A stretch of DNA of 64,000 nt from Pseudomonas sp. M30-35 (GCF_002163625.1 NZ_CP020892.1:3286001-3350000); one strand, 5' to 3'; numbered from the stretch's first letter, positions 1-14,117 are shown. Program-made: numbers and translations. Notes: a model not told the origin generated them from the letters alone.

Positions 1-2555
1 CCGCCTTGCGCCATATCTGGACGACCACCACCCTTACCGCCTACGGCTGCTGCCGCTTGCTTCATCAGGTCACCGGCCTTGAGTTTGGCGGTCAAATCCT
101 GAGTTACACCCGCGACCAGTACCACCTTGTCGTCGAGCACCCCACCGAGCAGGATCACTGCGCTGCCGAGCTTATTCTTGAGCTGATCAACCATTGCCAG
201 CAAGGCCTTACCATCAAGGCCATCAACACGGGCGCCAAGCACCTTGACGCCTTTGATTTCAACTGCCGAACCGGCCAGGTCGTTACCGGCGGCGCTGGCG
301 GCTTTAGCCTTGAGCTGCTCCAGCTCCTTTTCCAGTTGACGATTACGCTCGATCACGCCCGATAATTTGTCCAACAGGTTTTCACGGCTGCCTTTAACCA
401 GCGCAGCGGCTTCCTTTAATTGCTCTTCGGCGCCATTCAAATAGGCAAGTGCCTGCGCGCCGGTAACCGCTTCAATACGACGAACACCAGCAGCCACACC
501 GGCTTCGCTGGTGATCTTGAACAAGCCAATATCACCCGTACGTGAAACGTGAGTACCGCCACACAGCTCAACTGAGAAGCCGTCACCCATGGTCAATACA
601 CGCACATCGTCACCGTACTTCTCACCAAACAGGGCCATCGCGCCCTTGGCTTTAGCGGTTTCGATATCAGTTTCGTCGGTCTCGACTTCGCTGTTCTTAC
701 GCACTTCGGCGTTAACAATGTCTTCCAGCGCCTTGAGCTGCTCTGGCCTGATCGCCTCAAAGTGGCTGAAGTCGAAGCGCAGTCGCTGGCTATCAACCAA
801 TGAGCCTTTCTGGGTAACGTGATCACCCAACACCTGGCGCAGCGCGGCGTGCAGCAAATGTGTGGCCGAGTGATTCAAAGCGGTTGCCTGACGCACCTCC
901 GCAGCCACTTCAGCCTTGACTGATGCACCAACAGCCAAGCTGCCTTGAGTGATAATACCGTGGTGCAAGAATGCACCACCCGCCTTGGTGGTATCCCGCA
1001 CATCAAAGCGCACACCAGCACCTTCCAGATAGCCGCTGTCACCGATCTGCCCGCCGGACTCTGCATAGAAAGGCGTTTGATCGAGAACAACCACGCCCTC
1101 CTCGCCCGAAGCTAGCGTGTCGACAGCCTGGCCATCCTTAAACAAAGCGATAATCTTGCCGCTACCCGAAGTGCCCTCGTAACCGAGGAAACGCGTGTCG
1201 CTGTCGACCTTGACCAGGTTGTTGTAATCCATGCCGAAGGAGCTAGCCGAGCGCGCACGTTCACGTTGAGCCTGCATTTCGCGCTCAAAGCCATCTTCGT
1301 CAATGGTCAGCTCACGCTCACGAGCGATGTCAGCCGTAAGGTCAACCGGGAAACCAAAGGTGTCATAAAGCTTGAACACCACATCGCCCGGAATCACATT
1401 GCCTTTAAGCTCAAGCAAGTCTTGCTCGAGGATTTTAAGGCCCTGCTCCAGCGTTTTCGCGAACTGCTCTTCTTCAGTTTTCAGCACGCGCTCGATATGT
1501 GCCTGCTGCTGCTTGAGCTCAGTAAATGCCTCGCCCATTTCAGCCACCAGTGCAGCGACGATCTTGTAGAAGAAGCTGCCTTTGGCGCCCAGCTTGTTAC
1601 CGTGACGGCATGCACGACGGACGATACGGCGCAACACGTAGCCACGACCTTCATTCGACGGGGTGATGCCGTCAGCAATCAGAAAGCCGCACGAACGGAT
1701 GTGATCAGCCACAACCTTTAACGAAGCCTGACCGTCATTGGTACAACCAATGGCTTTGGCCGAAGCATGTAACAAGCTTTGGAACAGGTCGATATCGTAG
1801 TTCGAATTGACGTGCTGAAGCACAGCGCTGATGCGCTCAAGACCCATGCCGGTATCAACACTTGGCGCTGGCAGTGGGTGCATTACACCGTCTGCTGTGC
1901 GGTTGAACTGCATGAATACGTTATTCCAGATTTCGATATAGCGGTCGCCATCTTCTTCAGGTGAGCCCGGAGGACCACCCCAAATGTGCTCGCCATGATC
2001 GAAGAAAATCTCAGTGCATGGGCCACAAGGGCCGGTATCACCCATCGCCCAGAAGTTATCCGAGGCGTACGGCGCACCTTTATTGTCGCCAATGCGGATC
2101 ATCCGCTCGGCAGGCACACCTACTTGCTGAGTCCAGATATCAAACGCTTCGTCGTCGCTGGCGTAAACCGTGACCCAAAGTTTTTCCTTTGGCAGGTTCA
2201 GCCACTTATCGGACGTCAGAAACTCCCACGCGTAATGAATCGCATCACGCTTGAAGTAGTCGCCGAAGCTGAAATTGCCGAGCATCTCGAAGAAGGTGTG
2301 ATGACGCGCGGTGTAGCCGACGTTTTCCAAATCATTGTGCTTACCGCCCGCACGCACACATTTCTGACTGGTGGTAGCACGGGTGTAGGCGCGTTTTTCC
2401 AGACCGAGAAAGCAATCTTTGAACTGATTCATACCCGCGTTAGTAAACAGCAGGGTCGGGTCGTTACCCGGAATCAGTGAGCTTGAGGCGACGCGAGTGT
2501 GCCCCTTTTCTTCGAAGAAGCGGAGGAAGGCTTCACGGATTTCTGCGCTTTTCAT
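1..2555 (-). CDS. alaS: Alanyl-tRNA synthetase, 3' end cut by window edge
   Basis: Charges tRNA-Ala with alanine in the cytoplasm and clears mischarged serine and glycine. The frame is open from an ATG at 2555 (protein begins [10 protein letters not shown]) to base 1, giving about 851 residues. The family is usually about 874, so only the last twenty or so codons are missing. The editing-domain zinc motif [11 protein letters not shown] is read around 840-880. The C-terminal motif GGRPDMAQ is read at about 6-29, just before the edge, which confirms that the whole frame is intact. It is the last gene of a minus-strand run after ltaE, as in P. aeruginosa. A TATAAT-like element lies upstream at 2736-2741. 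Confidence 0.97.
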   Translation of the reverse strand, partial: MKSAEIREAFLRFFEEKGHTRVASSSLIPGNDPTLLFTNAGMNQFKDCFLGLEKRAYTRATTSQKCVRAGGKHNDLENVGYTARHHTFFEMLGNFSFGDYFKRDAIHYAWEFLTSDKWLNLPKEKLWVTVYASDDEAFDIWTQQVGVPAERMIRIGDNKGAPYASDNFWAMGDTGPCGPCTEIFFDHGEHIWGGPPGSPEEDGDRYIEIWNNVFMQFNRTADGVMHPLPAPSVDTGMGLERISAVLQHVNSNYDIDLFQSLLHASAKAIGCTNDGQASLKVVADHIRSCGFLIADGITPSNEGRGYVLRRIVRRACRHGNKLGAKGSFFYKIVAALVAEMGEAFTELKQQQAHIERVLKTEEEQFAKTLEQGLKILEQDLLELKGNVIPGDVVFKLYDTFGFPVDLTADIARERELTIDEDGFEREMQAQRERARSASSFGMDYNNLVKVDSDTRFLGYEGTSGSGKIIALFKDGQAVDTLASGEEGVVVLDQTPFYAESGGQIGDSGYLEGAGVRFDVRDTTKAGGAFLHHGIITQGSLAVGASVKAEVAAEVRQATALNHSATHLLHAALRQVLGDHVTQKGSLVDSQRLRFDFSHFEAIRPEQLKALEDIVNAEVRKNSEVETDETDIETAKAKGAMALFGEKYGDDVRVLTMGDGFSVELCGGTHVSRTGDIGLFKITSEAGVAAGVRRIEAVTGAQALAYLNGAEEQLKEAAALVKGSRENLLDKLSGVIERNRQLEKELEQLKAKAASAAGNDLAGSAVEIKGVKVLGARVDGLDGKALLAMVDQLKNKLGSAVILLGGVLDDKVVLVAGVTQDLTAKLKAGDLMKQAAAAVGGKGGGRPDMAQG

Positions 2556-2735
2556 AGACTTTTCCACGGAATTAGGCGGTATTTCGTAGCATTCAAAGCA
2601 TAGAAGGCGACGGCTAGCATCAGCCAAAACAGCTCGACTACGCTCATGACATAAGGTAAACGCACGCTCCAGAGCAGGTTACAAGCGCAAATTCAGCGCA
2701 CGCGAACAAATGCCGGAGCGACGGCAAAGGGCCGC

Positions 2736-2741
2736 ATTATA
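2736..2741 (-). promoter_or_regulatory. alaS: Possible -10 element of alaS
   Basis: On the minus strand the bases read TATAAT, about 180 bases upstream of the alaS start in the 226-base gap between ltaE and alaS. I could not pick a convincing -35 hexamer at the usual distance, so this is only a candidate. The rest of the gap shows no gene. Confidence 0.35.
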
Positions 2742-2781
2742 TAGGGCCTGAGCAATCGGTACAGCGTTTGTGCGATAAAGG

Positions 2782-3786
2782 TCAAGATTGTTTGAAATCT
2801 GCAAAGCCTTTAAGCACCCGTTTGATGTCATCAGCACTGACATCCAGATGCGTCACCATACGCAAACGTGCAGCGGCTGTGAGCTTAACGCCACGCTCAG
2901 CAAAAAAGCTTTTCAGCGCATCCGCCTGCTCACCAACCTGCGCATAAACCATGTTGGTTTGCACCGGCTCAACGCTGTAACCCAGCGCCCGCAAGCCTTC
3001 ACCGAGCGCCTGAGCATTGGCATGATCCTGCGCCAGACGCTCAACCTGATGTTCCAGCGCATACAAACCTGCTGCCGCGAGTAAACCGGCTTGGCGCATC
3101 CCGCCACCCACCATTTTACGCAGGCGCCGAGCCTTGCCGATAAGCGCTTCGGAACCACAGAGAACCGAGCCAACAGGCGCGCCAAGGCCTTTGGACAAGC
3201 ACACAGACACCGAGTCGAAGTGACGGGTTATTTCCCGCGGCTCAACACCTAGCTTGACTGCCGCGTTGTACAGGCGCGCACCATCAAGATGCAGGCTGAG
3301 ACCATGCTTGTGAGTAAGTTCACGCGCAGCGGCCAGATACTCCAGGGGCAAGACTTTACCTTGCATGGTGTTTTCCAGGGCCAGCAAACGGGTGCGGGCA
3401 AAATGGAAATCATCCATTTTTATCGCCGCAGCCACCTTGGCCAGATCGAGCGTGCCATCCGCTTCACCCTCAATGGGCTGCGGTTGAATTGAGCCCAGCA
3501 CGGCTGCACCGCCACCTTCATACTTATAGGTGTGAGCTTGTTGGCCAACGATATATTCATCGCCCCGCTGACAATGTGCCATCAGCCCAAGCAGGTTGCT
3601 CATGGTCCCTGTCGGCACAAACAGACCGGAATCAAAGCCAAGCTTGTCCGCCAAATAGACTTCAAGGCGGGTGACAGTTGGATCTTCACCGTAGACATCA
3701 TCACCCAGTTCCGCCGCCTGCATCGCCTCGCGCATGCCTGAGGTGGGTAATGTAACTGTATCGCTACGCAGATCGATAATTGGCAT
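2782..3786 (-). CDS. ltaE: Low-specificity L-threonine aldolase
   Basis: PLP enzyme that splits L-threonine or L-allo-threonine into glycine and acetaldehyde. The protein is 334 residues, about the family length. The start is characteristic ([15 protein letters not shown], with [10 protein letters not shown] nearby). The PLP-binding lysine is about residue 199 in [13 protein letters not shown], and the PLP-contacting aspartate and arginine lie in [11 protein letters not shown] at about 166-176. The gene sits between astE and alaS, where pseudomonads carry it. A terminator after astE lies between astE and this gene, so it probably has its own promoter and is not part of the AST transcript. Confidence 0.93.
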   Translation of the reverse strand: MPIIDLRSDTVTLPTSGMREAMQAAELGDDVYGEDPTVTRLEVYLADKLGFDSGLFVPTGTMSNLLGLMAHCQRGDEYIVGQQAHTYKYEGGGAAVLGSIQPQPIEGEADGTLDLAKVAAAIKMDDFHFARTRLLALENTMQGKVLPLEYLAAARELTHKHGLSLHLDGARLYNAAVKLGVEPREITRHFDSVSVCLSKGLGAPVGSVLCGSEALIGKARRLRKMVGGGMRQAGLLAAAGLYALEHQVERLAQDHANAQALGEGLRALGYSVEPVQTNMVYAQVGEQADALKSFFAERGVKLTAAARLRMVTHLDVSADDIKRVLKGFADFKQS

Positions 3787-3872
3787 GATCAGGGTTCCTT
3801 GAAGTCGCCAGAAATGACTAAAGCACTGATGCTAAAGGCTGTCAGCACGACTCACAAGGTACAGCTGCGGGT

Positions 3873-3907
3873 AAAAAAGCCTGAATCAAACACAGCCCAA
3901 ATCAGGC
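3873..3907 (-). terminator. Rho-independent terminator of the AST operon
   Basis: Read on the minus strand, GCCTGATT pairs with ATTCAGGC across a 13-base loop, with one mismatch, and is followed by six T. The left arm overlaps the astE stop codon at 3902-3904. It is well placed to end the AST operon transcript before ltaE. Confidence 0.75.
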
Positions 3908-4909
3908 GAGCTCGGCGCCATCGCTGGGCACTATCAATATTCCGGCACGCAAACCATTTTTCACTGCTGGGTTTGGAAAAATGATCCGCTCGCCCTGCTC
4001 GATAACCCAACGCACATCGTTAACGTCTTCAGCCAGCAAGTAACCCACCGGCAACTCACTAAAATTTTCGATATCAGCAGGCAGGTGAAACCTGAATGCA
4101 TCGCTGTGCTTGATGACTTCACGGGCGACAGTGAATATTTGCAAGCCGTCGAGCCCGGCGGTTTCCTGCTCCGGCTCCTGGCCTTCAATAATCTGCTGCA
4201 TGCGCGTTTCCAGCAGGTCAAGATTGACCAGCTGGTTATCGCCAAAGGCCCGCGCCTTACCCAGTTCCAGGGTGAAAGCTTCGGCATTCAGGGTTTCGTA
4301 AGTAAAAGCACTAAAAGTGATCGAACGCTTACGTTGCAGGAGCACCGCATCAATACCGCCAGCGTTCAAACGCTCCAGCTCTCGACGCGAATGCGCGCGC
4401 CCCTCAACCCAAGGGTACATTGCAAACTGCTCGATTTTTGAGCCGCGAATGGCCGTATGCAAATCGTAATGCAAGCGTGAGCGCTCAGTTTCACGGAAGA
4501 ACGCTGTGGCCAGATGCTCAAGCTCGCTGGCGCGAATAGCCTCAAAGCCTTCAGCCTGCTCGTGACGACCATTGAACAGACGGTTGAGGTCTTGCTCGAT
4601 ATAACGCTCACCCTGGCGAATAGCTTGCGGATTGCCGAATAGAATCAATATCCGCACACGCGGCTTGATTTCGCTGCGGGCAATTTGATGAAGCAGGCGA
4701 TCGAGCAACTCGATAGGCGCCGTTTCATTGCCGTGAATACCGGCAGACAAAAGCAGATCAAGGCCATTGTCCTTGCCCGCTGGCGGGGTAATCTCTAATG
4801 CGCCCTCGGCCAACCAACGCAAACGCGTGCCTTCAGCCGTTACCTGGATCTTCGATGCAGGCTCGCGCCCGGCCAACGTCAGTTCAAGCAGTTTTCCTAA
4901 GGCAAGCAT
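3902..4909 (-). CDS. astE: Succinylglutamate desuccinylase
   Basis: Last step of the AST pathway: N-succinylglutamate is hydrolysed to glutamate and succinate. It is a zinc-dependent member of the AstE/AspA carboxypeptidase-like family. Zinc-binding residues are visible in [14 protein letters not shown] and in LHYDLHTA, and a catalytic-type glutamate in FTLELGKA. I chose the ATG at 4909 ([17 protein letters not shown]) because GGAG lies about eight bases upstream and this is the family's usual N-terminus. An in-frame TTG at 4921 would add only four residues. The protein is 335 residues. It lies downstream of astB and the small unknown gene at 5024-5314. Confidence 0.95.
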   Translation of the reverse strand: MLALGKLLELTLAGREPASKIQVTAEGTRLRWLAEGALEITPPAGKDNGLDLLLSAGIHGNETAPIELLDRLLHQIARSEIKPRVRILILFGNPQAIRQGERYIEQDLNRLFNGRHEQAEGFEAIRASELEHLATAFFRETERSRLHYDLHTAIRGSKIEQFAMYPWVEGRAHSRRELERLNAGGIDAVLLQRKRSITFSAFTYETLNAEAFTLELGKARAFGDNQLVNLDLLETRMQQIIEGQEPEQETAGLDGLQIFTVAREVIKHSDAFRFHLPADIENFSELPVGYLLAEDVNDVRWVIEQGERIIFPNPAVKNGLRAGILIVPSDGAELA

Positions 4910-5023
4910 ATAAAACTCCAATTATGTGCCGAGTGAACTCTGGCCCTGGCCAATTCGTCCGTTGGCTCAGCCAAGCAGAACCGGGCGAACCGGCCCCGCC
5001 AAGCGCAACCACAACAACCAAGC

Positions 5024-5314
5024 TTAGTGGTTGCAGTCCGGGCCGTGCACATGACCTTGTTGGTCATCGTCAAGATCAGCACTTTCCATTTCCAGCTCAA
5101 GGCTAACCAAGTTGGTCGCCAGCGGACGCAGCAGTAAGTTGGCGTACTCAGTGTCGCCTTCAGCAACATCTACACCGATCATCAACTGGTTGTTACCGAC
5201 TTGCTGAATCCATACTTCTTTACCCTGCCAGACCACAGCAAAGCGCGTGCAGGAGGTTTCCAGCTGGGTGCCGTCTGTGTCTTCAAGAATCAGTTGCAGG
5301 GCATCATTGGACAT
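5024..5314 (-). CDS. Small uncharacterised protein inside the AST operon
   Basis: A 96-residue protein lies between astB and astE, fifteen bases after the astB stop. P. aeruginosa has an uncharacterised gene at the same place (PA0900). I recognise no enzyme domain. The composition is acidic, and the C-terminus carries a short His/Cys run (HVHGPDCNH) that could bind a metal. The ATG at 5314 is preferred over the TTG at 5320 because AAAGAGAG lies at a good distance. Conserved placement suggests a role linked to arginine catabolism, but the function is unknown. Confidence 0.8.
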   Translation of the reverse strand: MSNDALQLILEDTDGTQLETSCTRFAVVWQGKEVWIQQVGNNQLMIGVDVAEGDTEYANLLLRPLATNLVSLELEMESADLDDDQQGHVHGPDCNH

Positions 5315-5328
5315 GGTCAAAGCTCTCT

Positions 5329-8144
<2,816 letters not shown>

Positions 8145-8210
8145 TTACCACTCCCAGCAATTCTCGCGACCCGGCGAAACGCCGAACGCCTGATTCGTAT
8201 TAGCCCCGGC

Positions 8211-9227
8211 TTAACCGCGCGCCGACAAACTGACTGCTCGCACCTGATCGCCCGCCGACAACTGCAAGCGCTTGGCAGTCAAGGCATCAACCACCAGAGT
8301 GCCAGCCGCCAAACGGGCCGGTGCCGCTGTGATTCGGCAGTTCTCGCGCTTACGGTTATGTATGACGAAGGGGCTTGCATCGTCGCCCGGCGTACCAATC
8401 GCCAGCACCAGCGTCTGACTGTCACGCACGGCACGGATTTTCTGCGTTTCGGCTTCAACCGCGGGGCCAGCATCAAAGATGTCAACATAGCCCTGATAGC
8501 TGAAGCCTTCACCTTTGAGCATGGTCAGCGCAGGCTCGGTATCGGGGTGTACACGGGCGATGCTGTTACGCGCATCCTCGGAGAGAAAGCAGGTGTACAG
8601 CGGAAACTTAGGCATCAACTCAGCGATAAAAGACTTGTTACCAACGCCGGTGAGGTAATCCGCCTGACTGAACTCCATCTTGAAGAAGTGGCGCCCCAAG
8701 CTTTCCCAAAATGGCGAGCGGCCATGTTCATCCGACATGCCGCGCATTTCAGCCATGACCTTGTCGCCAAATAGCTCAGGAAACTCGGCGATAAACATAA
8801 AGCGCGCTTTCGACAACATGCGACCATTGATGCCTGTACGGTGATCGGCACGCAAAAACAACGAGCACAGCTCAGAGTTACCGGTCAGGTCATTGGCCAA
8901 AAACAACGTCGGGATCTGCCGGTGAATATTCAATTCCTGCGAGGCACTAACCGTCAGGCCGACCCGGTAGTTGTACCAAGGCTCACGCAGGCCAACTGCA
9001 CCCGCGATAGCGGAAATACCAACCACTTCGCCGTCATCGGTTTCGAGCACGAACAGATAATCAGCATCCGCTCGCTCGGCTTCGCCACGGAAGGTTTTTT
9101 CAGCCCAGCCAACGCGATGCGACAAGCGCTCTTCGTTGGCTGGTAATGTGGTCAAGCCTGCGCCGGTGCTGCGCGCCAGGTCGATAAGGGCCGCGAGATC
9201 GGCACTGCGTACTGGACGAACGATCAT
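8211..9227 (-). CDS. aruG: Arginine/ornithine N-succinyltransferase, beta (AruG) subunit
   Basis: One of two paralogous subunits of the enzyme that transfers succinate from succinyl-CoA to arginine (and ornithine), the first AST step. The protein is 338 residues of the AstA family with the N-terminus MIVRPVRSADLAALIDLA and the conserved block MRGMSDEHGRSPFWESLG. It lies nine bases after aruF and is clearly related to it (compare GHSDESGDSPFWDAVG in AruF). Pseudomonads use a heteromeric enzyme, whereas enterics have a single AstA. The substrate split between the subunits cannot be read from sequence. Confidence 0.95.
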   Translation of the reverse strand: MIVRPVRSADLAALIDLARSTGAGLTTLPANEERLSHRVGWAEKTFRGEAERADADYLFVLETDDGEVVGISAIAGAVGLREPWYNYRVGLTVSASQELNIHRQIPTLFLANDLTGNSELCSLFLRADHRTGINGRMLSKARFMFIAEFPELFGDKVMAEMRGMSDEHGRSPFWESLGRHFFKMEFSQADYLTGVGNKSFIAELMPKFPLYTCFLSEDARNSIARVHPDTEPALTMLKGEGFSYQGYVDIFDAGPAVEAETQKIRAVRDSQTLVLAIGTPGDDASPFVIHNRKRENCRITAAPARLAAGTLVVDALTAKRLQLSAGDQVRAVSLSARG

Positions 9228-9236
9228 GCTGACTCC

Positions 9237-10256
9237 TTAAATCGCGACCAAACGGACGCTGACGCCTTCACCGACACCCAAGGCCTCGGCGGTTTGCATA
9301 TCAAGAGTGACCGGACGGCCCGGCACCCAATCCAACTCAACAACGATGGCGCGAAAATCCTGCAGCTGGCCGTTACTGACCAAATACATGCGCCCGCCAC
9401 CTTGCACGTGCTCACCCAACAACACTGGCACCATTCGGCTTTGGGCGATGGTGCGAATACCCGAGGTGCGCGCATGTAGCGTTGGGCCACCGTCGAAAAT
9501 ATCAATGTAGTGATCGGTCTCAAAACCTTCGCGCATTAGAATGTCGAAAGTAATTTGCGCACGTGGATGCACCTGCCCCATGGCTTCCTGTGCAGTGTCG
9601 GGTAGCAGCGGCACATAGATTGGGTAATGCGGCATCAATTCGGCGAGGAAGGTGCGGCTCTTCAAACCGCACAGGCGTTCGGCCTCGGCGTAGTTCATGT
9701 CGAAGAAGTTACGCCCAACCGCATCCCAGAACGGCGAGTCACCCGACTCATCACTGTGGCCGACAATCTCAACCACAACCGCATCGGCAAAACGCTCAGG
9801 ATGCGTGGCGACAAACAGCAAGCGGGCGCGGGAATTAAGCTCGGCGAATACCGTGCTGACCAACGGCCGCTCGACATAAAAGCTGGTCAGCAGGCTATTG
9901 CCGGTCAAATCGTGACACAACGAGAGCACGTGGGTTTTATTGTGAATTTTCAGCTCGCGCGAGTTATGCACAAAGGTTTCGTTGCGAAAGCTATAAAACG
10001 GTTCGGAATAACCGGTCGAAGCCATAATCCCGGAACACCCCACCAAGCGGCCGGTCTCGGTATCCTCAAGCACAAAGAAATAGCTTTCTTCACCGTTAAA
10101 GCTGACCTCAGCCGCAAATGAGGCTTCAGACGCCTCGATTTTATCGCTGAGGCGGCCAATATCATCCGGCAGTGAAGTCACACCAACCGGGCTGTCCGCG
10201 GCTAGACGCTGTACTTCCGCAAGGTCAGCCATTTGCGCGGGGCGCATCACCAGCAT
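9237..10256 (-). CDS. aruF: Arginine/ornithine N-succinyltransferase, alpha (AruF) subunit
   Basis: Alpha partner of AruG in the first AST step. I place the start at the ATG at 10256 (MLVMRPAQMADLAEVQ), which has AGGAG a few bases upstream and gives 339 residues, the same size as AruG. A longer reading from 10349 adds 31 residues unlike the family. It shares the AstA blocks FYSFRNETFVHNSRELKIHN and VVEIVGHSDESGDSPFW. The 196-base gap to aruC holds a 16-bp hairpin and a short palindrome, so aruF expression may differ from aruC. Confidence 0.95.
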   Translation of the reverse strand: MLVMRPAQMADLAEVQRLAADSPVGVTSLPDDIGRLSDKIEASEASFAAEVSFNGEESYFFVLEDTETGRLVGCSGIMASTGYSEPFYSFRNETFVHNSRELKIHNKTHVLSLCHDLTGNSLLTSFYVERPLVSTVFAELNSRARLLFVATHPERFADAVVVEIVGHSDESGDSPFWDAVGRNFFDMNYAEAERLCGLKSRTFLAELMPHYPIYVPLLPDTAQEAMGQVHPRAQITFDILMREGFETDHYIDIFDGGPTLHARTSGIRTIAQSRMVPVLLGEHVQGGGRMYLVSNGQLQDFRAIVVELDWVPGRPVTLDMQTAEALGVGEGVSVRLVAI

Positions 10257-10352
10257 GGTGTCACTCCTATCAAGAAAAGCCCCAGAACACTCGCGCAGAG
10301 TGGCCTGGAGAAAACTGCAGCCAATGACTGCAACACACAAGACATTCATCCT

Positions 10353-10364
10353 TGAGACGTCTCA
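10353..10364. other. 12-bp palindrome upstream of aruF
   Basis: TGAGACGTCTCA is a perfect palindrome about 100 bases upstream of the aruF start, in the gap after aruC. It could be an operator half or part of an mRNA structure. No known regulator is assigned. Confidence 0.3.
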
Positions 10365-10410
10365 GGCGATCCATATGGCCTGAGCGAGTGAACAGCAGAC
10401 AGCAGCGCGA

Positions 10411-10446
10411 CTCATCCGCAAACCGCAGTAGCGGCTTGCGGATGAG
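10411..10446 (-). other. Intercistronic stem-loop between aruC and aruF
   Basis: CTCATCCGCAAACCGC pairs with GCGGCTTGCGGATGAG (15 of 16 pairs) around the four-base loop AGTA. No T-run follows on the minus strand, so it is not a standard terminator. Seven bases separate it from the end of aruC. It may protect the aruC mRNA or mark a processing point, or it may be a REP-type element. Confidence 0.6.
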
Positions 10447-10452
10447 GCCGTA

Positions 10453-11739
<1,287 letters not shown>

Positions 11740-11753
11740 CTATGCGGATGGCA

Positions 11754-11769
11754 TTGCCGTCATGCGACA
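11754..11769 (-). promoter_or_regulatory. ArgR-type box, aruC-proximal
   Basis: On the minus strand the bases read TGTCGCATGACGGCAA, an exact match to TGTCGC-N8-AA, the half-site consensus described for P. aeruginosa ArgR. It lies about 80 bases upstream of aruC. ArgR with arginine activates the aru operon in P. aeruginosa. Confidence 0.6.
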
Positions 11770-11804
11770 ACTTCTTATAGCGCCATCCCCTGAATAACCG
11801 ATGC

Positions 11805-11820
11805 TTATGGAAATGCGACA
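11805..11820 (-). promoter_or_regulatory. ArgR-type box, aruC-distal
   Basis: On the minus strand the bases read TGTCGCATTTCCATAA, a second exact match to TGTCGC-N8-AA in the same orientation, 51 bases further upstream. Two exact matches in one 238-base gap are unlikely to be chance. Confidence 0.6.
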
Positions 11821-11911
11821 GAAAGCATCGGTATGGCGCAGTTTAAACTGCTGCCCCCAGCACATGCGCCTTGTGCTGAGATTTTTTTCGTCGAAAACTA
11901 GCGATTAAGGT

Positions 11912-13120
11912 TTAAATCACTACCTGCTCAGCCGGAAGCGGCTTATGCGTAGAAGTACCGCCCAGCGACAAAAATGCGCAGAGTTTAGCTTTCTGCGCCA
12001 GGGCATCCTGATAGCCAAGCTCAATCAGTTCACTGCAATAACCGGGTTCAAACAATAAATAACTGAGCACCCCTGCGCCACTATCGCGAGTTGCCCCAGG
12101 GCCACGCAAAAACAGACGCACCGCAGCTGGCATTTCACTGCGATGGCGCGCCGCGATCTCATCCAGCGGCTGACTGGGCGCAATCACCAGCACCTCAACC
12201 GGTTTCAGATGGCTTATTTGTTGCTGTTCCGGCGTGAGCATGCCGCTCAGGTGATTAATCCTTTCCAGCAGTTCAATATCACCCTCAAGACTGTCAATAA
12301 AGGTGCTATTGAGCAGGTGCCCGCTAATCTGCGCCAGTGTTGGCGGCTTTGCGGCGCCGTTATGCCTCGGCATATGGATCGCACGCTCTTGTTGAAAGTG
12401 ATCACTCACCCCCACCACGAGCACCCGATTCGCCCCTAAATGCAGGGCCGGACTGATCGGTGCAGATTGACGCACCGCACCATCACCAAAATACTCGTTA
12501 TTGATTTTGACCGGCGCAAACAGCAGTGGAATCGCCGAACTTGCCAGCAAGTGATCAAGGCCAAGGCGGGTCGGAATCCCAATGCGTCGATGCCTGAACC
12601 ACGAATCAATGTTGGCCCGGCCTTGATAGAAGGTTACCGCCTGCCCTGAATCATAGCCAAAGGCGGTGATCGCAACTGCATTCAACTTACGGCTGCGCAC
12701 GGCTGCAGAAATCCCAGTGAAGTCCAGCTCGTTGACCAGCAACTCTTTTAAGGGAGAACTATTAAGCAGCGCTACCGGAACATGTCCGCCAACTCCCAGT
12801 ACGCTGTTGCCGATGAATCGACTGGCCTGCGCCAGCACGCCAGGCCAATCACTGCGATACACATCAGCTGTACTAAAACTCTGCCAGACATTGCTCAGGC
12901 GTTGCACCGCTTGAGCAAAATGCATCGCCCCGCAAGCCAGGCTGACTGCATTGATAGCGCCCGCCGAAGTGCCGACGATAATCGGGAAAGGGTTGCTTTG
13001 TGGGTCCGGCAACAATTCAGCAATCGCCGACAACACTCCAACCTGATAGGCCGCCCGCGCCCCACCGCCCGAGAGAATCAACCCGGTAACGGCTTCGTTC
13101 TTGCTGGGCATCATGGTCAT
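11912..13120 (-). CDS. Patatin-like phospholipase
   Basis: Patatin-family serine lipase or acyl hydrolase, probably acting on membrane lipids. The oxyanion-hole motif GLILSGGGARAAYQVG is at about residues 12-27, the nucleophile serine is in the GTSAG elbow near residue 50, and the catalytic aspartate is in the DGAVR-type motif (FGDGAVRQSAP). The long C-terminal part has no named domain visible. It lies 58 bases downstream of the LpxL-like acyltransferase on the same strand, so the two may be co-transcribed. A neighbouring lipid A acyltransferase fits a role in lipid turnover, which is inferred only. Confidence 0.88.
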   Translation of the reverse strand: MTMMPSKNEAVTGLILSGGGARAAYQVGVLSAIAELLPDPQSNPFPIIVGTSAGAINAVSLACGAMHFAQAVQRLSNVWQSFSTADVYRSDWPGVLAQASRFIGNSVLGVGGHVPVALLNSSPLKELLVNELDFTGISAAVRSRKLNAVAITAFGYDSGQAVTFYQGRANIDSWFRHRRIGIPTRLGLDHLLASSAIPLLFAPVKINNEYFGDGAVRQSAPISPALHLGANRVLVVGVSDHFQQERAIHMPRHNGAAKPPTLAQISGHLLNSTFIDSLEGDIELLERINHLSGMLTPEQQQISHLKPVEVLVIAPSQPLDEIAARHRSEMPAAVRLFLRGPGATRDSGAGVLSYLLFEPGYCSELIELGYQDALAQKAKLCAFLSLGGTSTHKPLPAEQVVI

Positions 13121-13178
13121 CCGTACACCTTAAATAATTCCGTCAGTATAGAGAGTCGACCGCCGCGGCCAGTCCGCG

Positions 13179-14117
13179 TTACTTACGCTTGCGCTTTTTA
13201 TAGAGCTTGGGCTCACCCACTGGACGTGTTTTGAAGCGCCGGTGCGCCCACAGATACTGCTCAGGACAAGCATTGACGGCCTGCTCAACCCACTGATTGA
13301 TACGCAAGCAATCAGCCTCTTCATTTTCACCGGGGAAATCACTCAACGGCGGATGAATCACCAGCCGGTAACCATTGCCATCAGCCAGACGCTCCTGAGT
13401 AAAGGGCAACACTCGGGCACGACCTAACCGGGCGAACTTGGTCGTAGCCGTTACGGTTGCGGCCAACACCCCAAACAAGGGTACAAAAACACTCTGTTTG
13501 CGACCGTAATCCTGATCAGGCGCGTACCAGATGGCGCGCCCAGCGCGTAGGACTTTGAGCATGGCCCGCACATCTTCACGCTCAATCGCTGTGGCATCAA
13601 GATTGTGTCGCTCACGTCCACGCCGCTGTATGTAGTCAAACACCGGGTTATCGTGCTCACGGTACATGCCATCGATAGTGTGCCGCTGCCCCAACAGCGC
13701 CGCGCCGATCTCAAGAGTAGTGAAATGCAGAGCCATCAAAATCACACCCTGACCTTCGGCCTGGGCCTGTTGCAAATGCTCAATACCTTCAATTTTAGCC
13801 AGCGTTGCCAGGCGCGGCTTTGGCCACCACCAGCTCATGGCCATTTCAAAAAAGGCAATTCCGGTTGATGCGAAGTTTTCACGGATCAGACGCTCACGTT
13901 CAACATTGCTCATCTGCGGATAACACAGCTGCAAATTACGCGTAATGATCTCGCAACGCTCTTTAGCGAAGACCTGCATCACCGCGCCAAGCATGCGCCC
14001 CAAGCAGAGCAGCACCTTGTACGGCAACTGCACGATCAGCCACAACAAGCCAAGCCCAAGCCACAGCGGCCAAAACCTTGGGTGCAAAAACTCGCGGCGA
14101 AATACGGGACGATCCAT
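13179..14117 (-). CDS. Lipid A biosynthesis lauroyl/myristoyl acyltransferase (LpxL/HtrB family)
   Basis: Adds a secondary acyl chain to lipid A at the inner membrane. The protein is 312 residues from the ATG at 14117 (MDRPVFRREFLHPRFWP); an ATG at 14129 adds four residues. One N-terminal transmembrane segment (LWLGLGLLWLIVQLPYKVLL) is visible. The catalytic HX4E motif is HFTTLE in LMALHFTTLEIG. The C-terminus is basic (KLYKKRKRK). It diverges from minC, the same pairing as in P. aeruginosa. Confidence 0.92.
   Translation of the reverse strand: MDRPVFRREFLHPRFWPLWLGLGLLWLIVQLPYKVLLCLGRMLGAVMQVFAKERCEIITRNLQLCYPQMSNVERERLIRENFASTGIAFFEMAMSWWWPKPRLATLAKIEGIEHLQQAQAEGQGVILMALHFTTLEIGAALLGQRHTIDGMYREHDNPVFDYIQRRGRERHNLDATAIEREDVRAMLKVLRAGRAIWYAPDQDYGRKQSVFVPLFGVLAATVTATTKFARLGRARVLPFTQERLADGNGYRLVIHPPLSDFPGENEEADCLRINQWVEQAVNACPEQYLWAHRRFKTRPVGEPKLYKKRKRK

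Noticed and set aside
1266..1721. 151-codon and other plus-strand frames over alaS
   Set aside because: The minus strand encodes continuous alanyl-tRNA synthetase through this stretch, so these are shadows.
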